Shown here one piece after another: positions 60,991-64,000 of a stretch of DNA of 64,000 nt. Source of the stretch: Bettongia penicillata ogilbyi (Eukaryota; Chordata; Mammalia; Diprotodontia; Potoroidae); the NCBI GenBank assembly GCA_023548195.1, contig JAJHZJ010000014.1, positions 18,921,718-18,985,717 on the forward strand. The letters run 5' to 3'. Below the pieces are notes generated by a model. The model made no database searches. It was given only the letters and a program-made list of their open reading frames with translations, and was not told where the DNA came from. The position numbers were made by a program, and so were the translations under genes. Position 1 is the stretch's first letter; each line of letters begins with the position of its first letter.

Positions 60991-61879
60991 TGAGTATTGG
61001 GTTTTTTTGTTTGTTTTTTTGGGGGAGGATTTCACATGTCTAAAAAGCTCATTTTATTTTATTTTACTTTTTATTTAACTTTTTACATTCGTTTTCACAA
61101 AATTTGGGGTTCCACATTTTCTCTCCTTTTCTCCCCTCCCCCCACCCCAATACACCAAGCATTCTAATTTTCCCTATCACCAATCTGCCTTCTCTTCAAT
61201 CATCCCTCCCTTCTCTTGTCCCCATCTTCTCTTTTGTCCTGTAGGGCCAGATGACTTTCTATTCCCCATTACCTGTATTTCTTATTTCCTAGTAGCCACA
61301 ACAATACTAAACAGTTGTTCCTAAAACTTTGAGTTCAAAATTCTCCCCATCCCTCCCTCCCCACATGTTCCCTTTGGGAAGGCAGGCAATTCAATATAGG
61401 CCCTATCTGTGTAGTTTTGCAAATGACTTCGATAATAGTCGTGTTGTGTAAGACTAACTGTATTTCCCTCCATCCTATCCTGCCCCCCATTGTTTCTATT
61501 CTGTCTTTTGATTCTGTCCTTCCCCAAGTGTTGACTTCAAATTGCTCCCTCCTCCCATTGCCCTCCCTACCATCATCTGCCCTCCCTTTGCTTATCTCCT
61601 TCTCCCCCACTTTCCTGTATTGTAAGATAGGTTTTCATACCAAAATTAGTGTGCATTTTGTTCCTTCCTTTAATTGAATGTGATCAGGGTAAACTTCTTG
61701 TTTTTTTTTCTCAGCTCTCCTCTTTTTCCCTCCATTAAAAAGTCTCCTGCTTGCCTCTTGAATGAGAGATAATTTACCCCATTCCATTTCACCCTCTTTC
61801 CTCCCACTACATTTCTCTCTCATCATTTACCTTAATTTCTTTTAAGATATGGTCCCATCCTATTCAATTCACTCTGTGC

Positions 61880-61965
61880 TCTCTGTCTCTGTGTGTGCGT
61901 GCATGTGTGTATGTGTGTGTGCGTGCACGCGTATACATGTGTGTGTATGTGTGTGTGTATAATCC
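61880..61965. repeat. (TG)n-rich microsatellite inside HAL1-E
   Basis: TGTGTG, GCGTGC and GTATGTG units. Confidence 0.9.
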
Positions 61966-62059
61966 CACCAACTACCTAGATACTGAAAAATTTTAAGAGT
62001 TACAAATATTGTCTTTCCATGTAGGAATGTAAACAGTTCACTTTTGGTAAGTCCCTTAT

Positions 62060-63197
62060 GACTTCTCCTTGCTGTTTACTTTTTCATGCTTCTTCTCTTT
62101 CTTGTGTTTGAAAGTCAAATTTTCTTTTCAGCTCTGATCTTTTCATCAGGAATGCTTGAAAGTTCTCTGTTTCATTGAAAGGCCATGTTTTCCCCTGAAG
62201 TATTATACTCAGTTTTGATGGGTAGGTGATTCTTGGTTTGAGCCCTAGTTCCTTTAACTTCTGGAATATCCTATTCCATGCCCTTTGATCCCTTAATGTA
62301 GAAGCTGCTAGATCTTGAGTTATCCTGATTGTATTTCAACAATACTGGAATTGTTTCTTTCTAGTTGCTTGCAATATTTTCTCCTTGACCTGGGAGCTCT
62401 GGAATTTGGCCACAATGTTCCTAGGAGTTTCTCTTTTTGGATCTCTTTCAGGCAGTGATCAGTGGATTCCTTCAATATTTATTTTGCCCTCTGGTTCTAG
62501 AATATTAGGGCAGTTTTCCTTGATAATTTCATGGAAGATGATGTCTAGGGTCTTTTTTTTGATCATGGCTTTCAGGTAGCCCCATAATTTTTAAATTGTC
62601 TCTCCTGGATCTATTTTCTTGGTCAGTTGTTTTTCCAATGAGATATTTCACATTCTCTTCCATTTTTTCATTCTTCTGGTTTTGTTTAGTGATTTCTTGG
62701 TTTCTCATAAAGTCATTAACCTCCATCTGTTCCATTCTAATTTTGAGAGAACTATTTTCTTCAGTGAGCTTTTGAACCTCTTTTTCCATTTGGCTAATTC
62801 TGCTTTTGAAAGCATTCTTCTCCTCATTGGCTTTTTGAACCTCTTTTGCCAATTGAGTGAGCCTATTTTTCAAGGTGTTATTTTCTTCAGCATTTTTTTG
62901 AGTCTCCTTTAGCAAGGTATTGACCCGTTTTTCATGCTTTGCTTGCATCTCTCTCATTTCTCTTCCCAGTTTTTCCTCCACCTGTCTAACTTGCTTTTCA
63001 AAATTCTTTTTGAGCTCTTCCAAGGCCTGAGCCCACTGGACATCCACCCGGGGTGTCTGGGATACAGAGGCCCCGCCCTCCACATCTTTCCCTGATGGTA
63101 AGAATATTTCCTCGTCATCAGAATTGAAAGGCGGGAACATCTGCACCCCATCAAAATAGCTCTCTATGGCCTTATTCTGCTTCCTTTTTCTGGGCAT
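62060..63197 (-). pseudogene. HAL1-E ORF1, frameshifted (L1 ORF1p-like)
   Basis: From ATG at 63197 an open frame of 222 codons runs to 62529. It begins MPRKRKQNKAIESYFDGVQM, then shows a long Glu/Lys/Gln-rich coiled coil (about residues 50-165) and the start of the RNA-binding domain with RRDNLKIMGLPESHDQKK. L1 ORF1 proteins form coiled-coil trimers that coat the element's RNA. The frame is lost at an A8 run (62553-62560, minus strand), after which the conserved sequence continues in another frame. A TGA at 62461-62459 lies further on. The N-terminal two-thirds is intact, so a truncated product is conceivable but would lack the RNA-binding domain. Confidence 0.85.
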
Positions 63198-63199
63198 TT

Positions 63200-63940
63200 T
63201 CCTAGCCAGCTACTTGACTTCTGAGACTCCTCTGCCCCCCCCCTGCCTAGATCTACCCAGCTAGTGCTTGGGGTCTGAGATTCAAATGCTGCTTCCCAGT
63301 CTCATTGCTATCCGTGGTGGGAGTGGCTGCTATTCAACGTGAGCTTAAGTTTTGGTGTTTGGGTGGGGGCAGGGCCACCTTCCAGGCTCAGTTCCCTCAG
63401 GGGCTTTATGCAGAGACCTTCAGTAATGGAGCGGGTGGGGGCAGGGCCACCTCCCAGTCTCAGCTCCTTCAGGTGGTTTATGCAGAGACCTTCAGTAATG
63501 AAGATCCTGCATGCTCGGGGAGTCCCAGGGGCCGCCGCTGCTGCCTCTGCCGCTGCTTCTGCCTCCCAAGGGGCCCCAAGTCACAGAGACCCCCACTCCC
63601 CTCTCGGCCAGCCCAGACATCTCTCCCACTGACCTGTAGCGTCTGTGGGTGGAGGGACCTTTGCAGCTGCCGGAGATTACGTCCCTGAAGCCTGCTCGGA
63701 TCTGCTCCTCTGGGGCCACCCGTCCAGGGCAGGTCAGGGGTGGGCGCCACTTTCCAGGGCGTGACAGACCCTGGGGACGGCTCTCCAGGGCTCTCTGGAA
63801 TGGAAATCTTTTCCACCATGTTTCTGCGTGCCTTGCGGTGATCCAGAATTTGTGGGAAGTTCTTGTAAGAAATATATGGGCTGTGTGTTCGGAGCTAGCA
63901 TACATGAGTCTTTCTACTCCGCCATCTTGGCTTCACCCCG
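63200..63940 (-). promoter_or_regulatory. HAL1-E 5' UTR, GC/CpG-rich putative internal promoter
   Basis: GC content rises sharply here against an AT-rich background, with CpG-containing blocks (GCCGCCGCTGCTGCC, GGGGACGGCTC). This is the expected place for the internal promoter of an L1-type element. Two similar blocks about 85 bp apart (around 63365-63420 and 63430-63495: GGCCACCT...TTTATGCAGAGACCTTCAGTAATG) form a short tandem duplication. Frames on both strands here are composition-driven. Confidence 0.6.
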
Positions 63941-63947
63941 AGTATTG

Positions 63948-64000
63948 TTAATATTCTTTTGTACCTAAGGCAACAGAAAACTCAGTGATTTCTCCAAGAC
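63948..64000. other. Sequence right of HAL1-E
   Basis: Short flank after the duplicated AGTATTG; nothing recognised. Confidence 0.5.

Larger units (their letters stand above)
61001..63940 (-). mobile_element. HAL1-E, full-length half-L1 in the orientation of SLC25A21
   Basis: On the minus strand it starts CGGGGTGAAGCCAAGATGGC at 63940 and has a GC- and CpG-rich 5' UTR (about 63200-63900), ORF1 from 63197 and a long 3' UTR ending in an A-rich stretch near 61050-61080. A second A-rich run (61001-61020) lies beyond a short unrelated segment. AGTATTG occurs at both outer edges (60993-60999 and 63941-63947). No ORF2. It is the best preserved HAL1 of the window. Confidence 0.88.

Noticed and set aside
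63305..63951. Several overlapping frames of 97-137 codons on both strands
   Set aside because: GC-rich HAL1-E 5' UTR; long frames in all phases reflect low stop density, not coding.

Overview
This is AT-rich, repeat-dense vertebrate DNA, and its repeat content points to a marsupial (opossum- or dasyurid-like). It carries marsupial-style L1 and HAL1 (half-L1) elements, an RTE-class LINE, composite SINEs whose tail resembles the RTE 3' end, and many old MIR and L2 copies. No bacterial gene, CRISPR array, tRNA or rRNA was seen. The only host gene supported is SLC25A21, the mitochondrial 2-oxodicarboxylate carrier, on the minus strand. Three consecutive coding exons are visible: 29950-30016, 18329-18388 and 15757-15864. 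All have canonical splice sites and compatible reading phase. The neighbouring exons were not found, so both flanking introns run past the window edges (more than 33 kb upstream and more than 15 kb downstream). Almost everything else is intronic sequence of this gene.

Layout. Positions 1-9290 are a nest of retroelements: an antisense L1/HAL1 is split by a decayed endogenous retrovirus (about 1553-8390), the retrovirus is split by a HAL1 (3400-7315), and that HAL1 is split by a second HAL1 (4114-6828) bounded by a 17-bp target-site duplication. Positions 9290-15756 hold microsatellites, an L2 fragment and an RTE LINE with an internal inversion (12022-13141). Positions 15757-30016 hold the SLC25A21 exons, with introns filled by MIR, L2, antisense L1 pieces, a degenerate tandem repeat of about 175 bp (24355-25040) and a long (TC)n tract. 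Positions 30017-55843 are intron with SINEs, MIR and L2 remnants, an old LINE C-terminal remnant (37240-37560), a short palindromic element (37619-37702), a cluster of plus-strand L1/HAL1 remnants (43760-46494) and long stretches with nothing recognisable. Positions 55844-63947 carry two nearly full-length HAL1 elements in opposite orientation. The first contains a further antisense HAL1 fragment that makes an inverted repeat with its host's own 3' end. The second has a GC- and CpG-rich 5' region.

No new gene system was found. The most informative signals are the nested retroelements, the inverted RTE insertion with its target-site duplication, the retroviral fragment with a dUTPase motif close behind protease, a stop codon shared by three HAL1 copies, the HAL1 inverted repeat, and two unclassified structures (the tandem repeat at 24.4 kb and the palindrome at 37.6 kb). 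All similarities were judged by eye; no database search or alignment was run.
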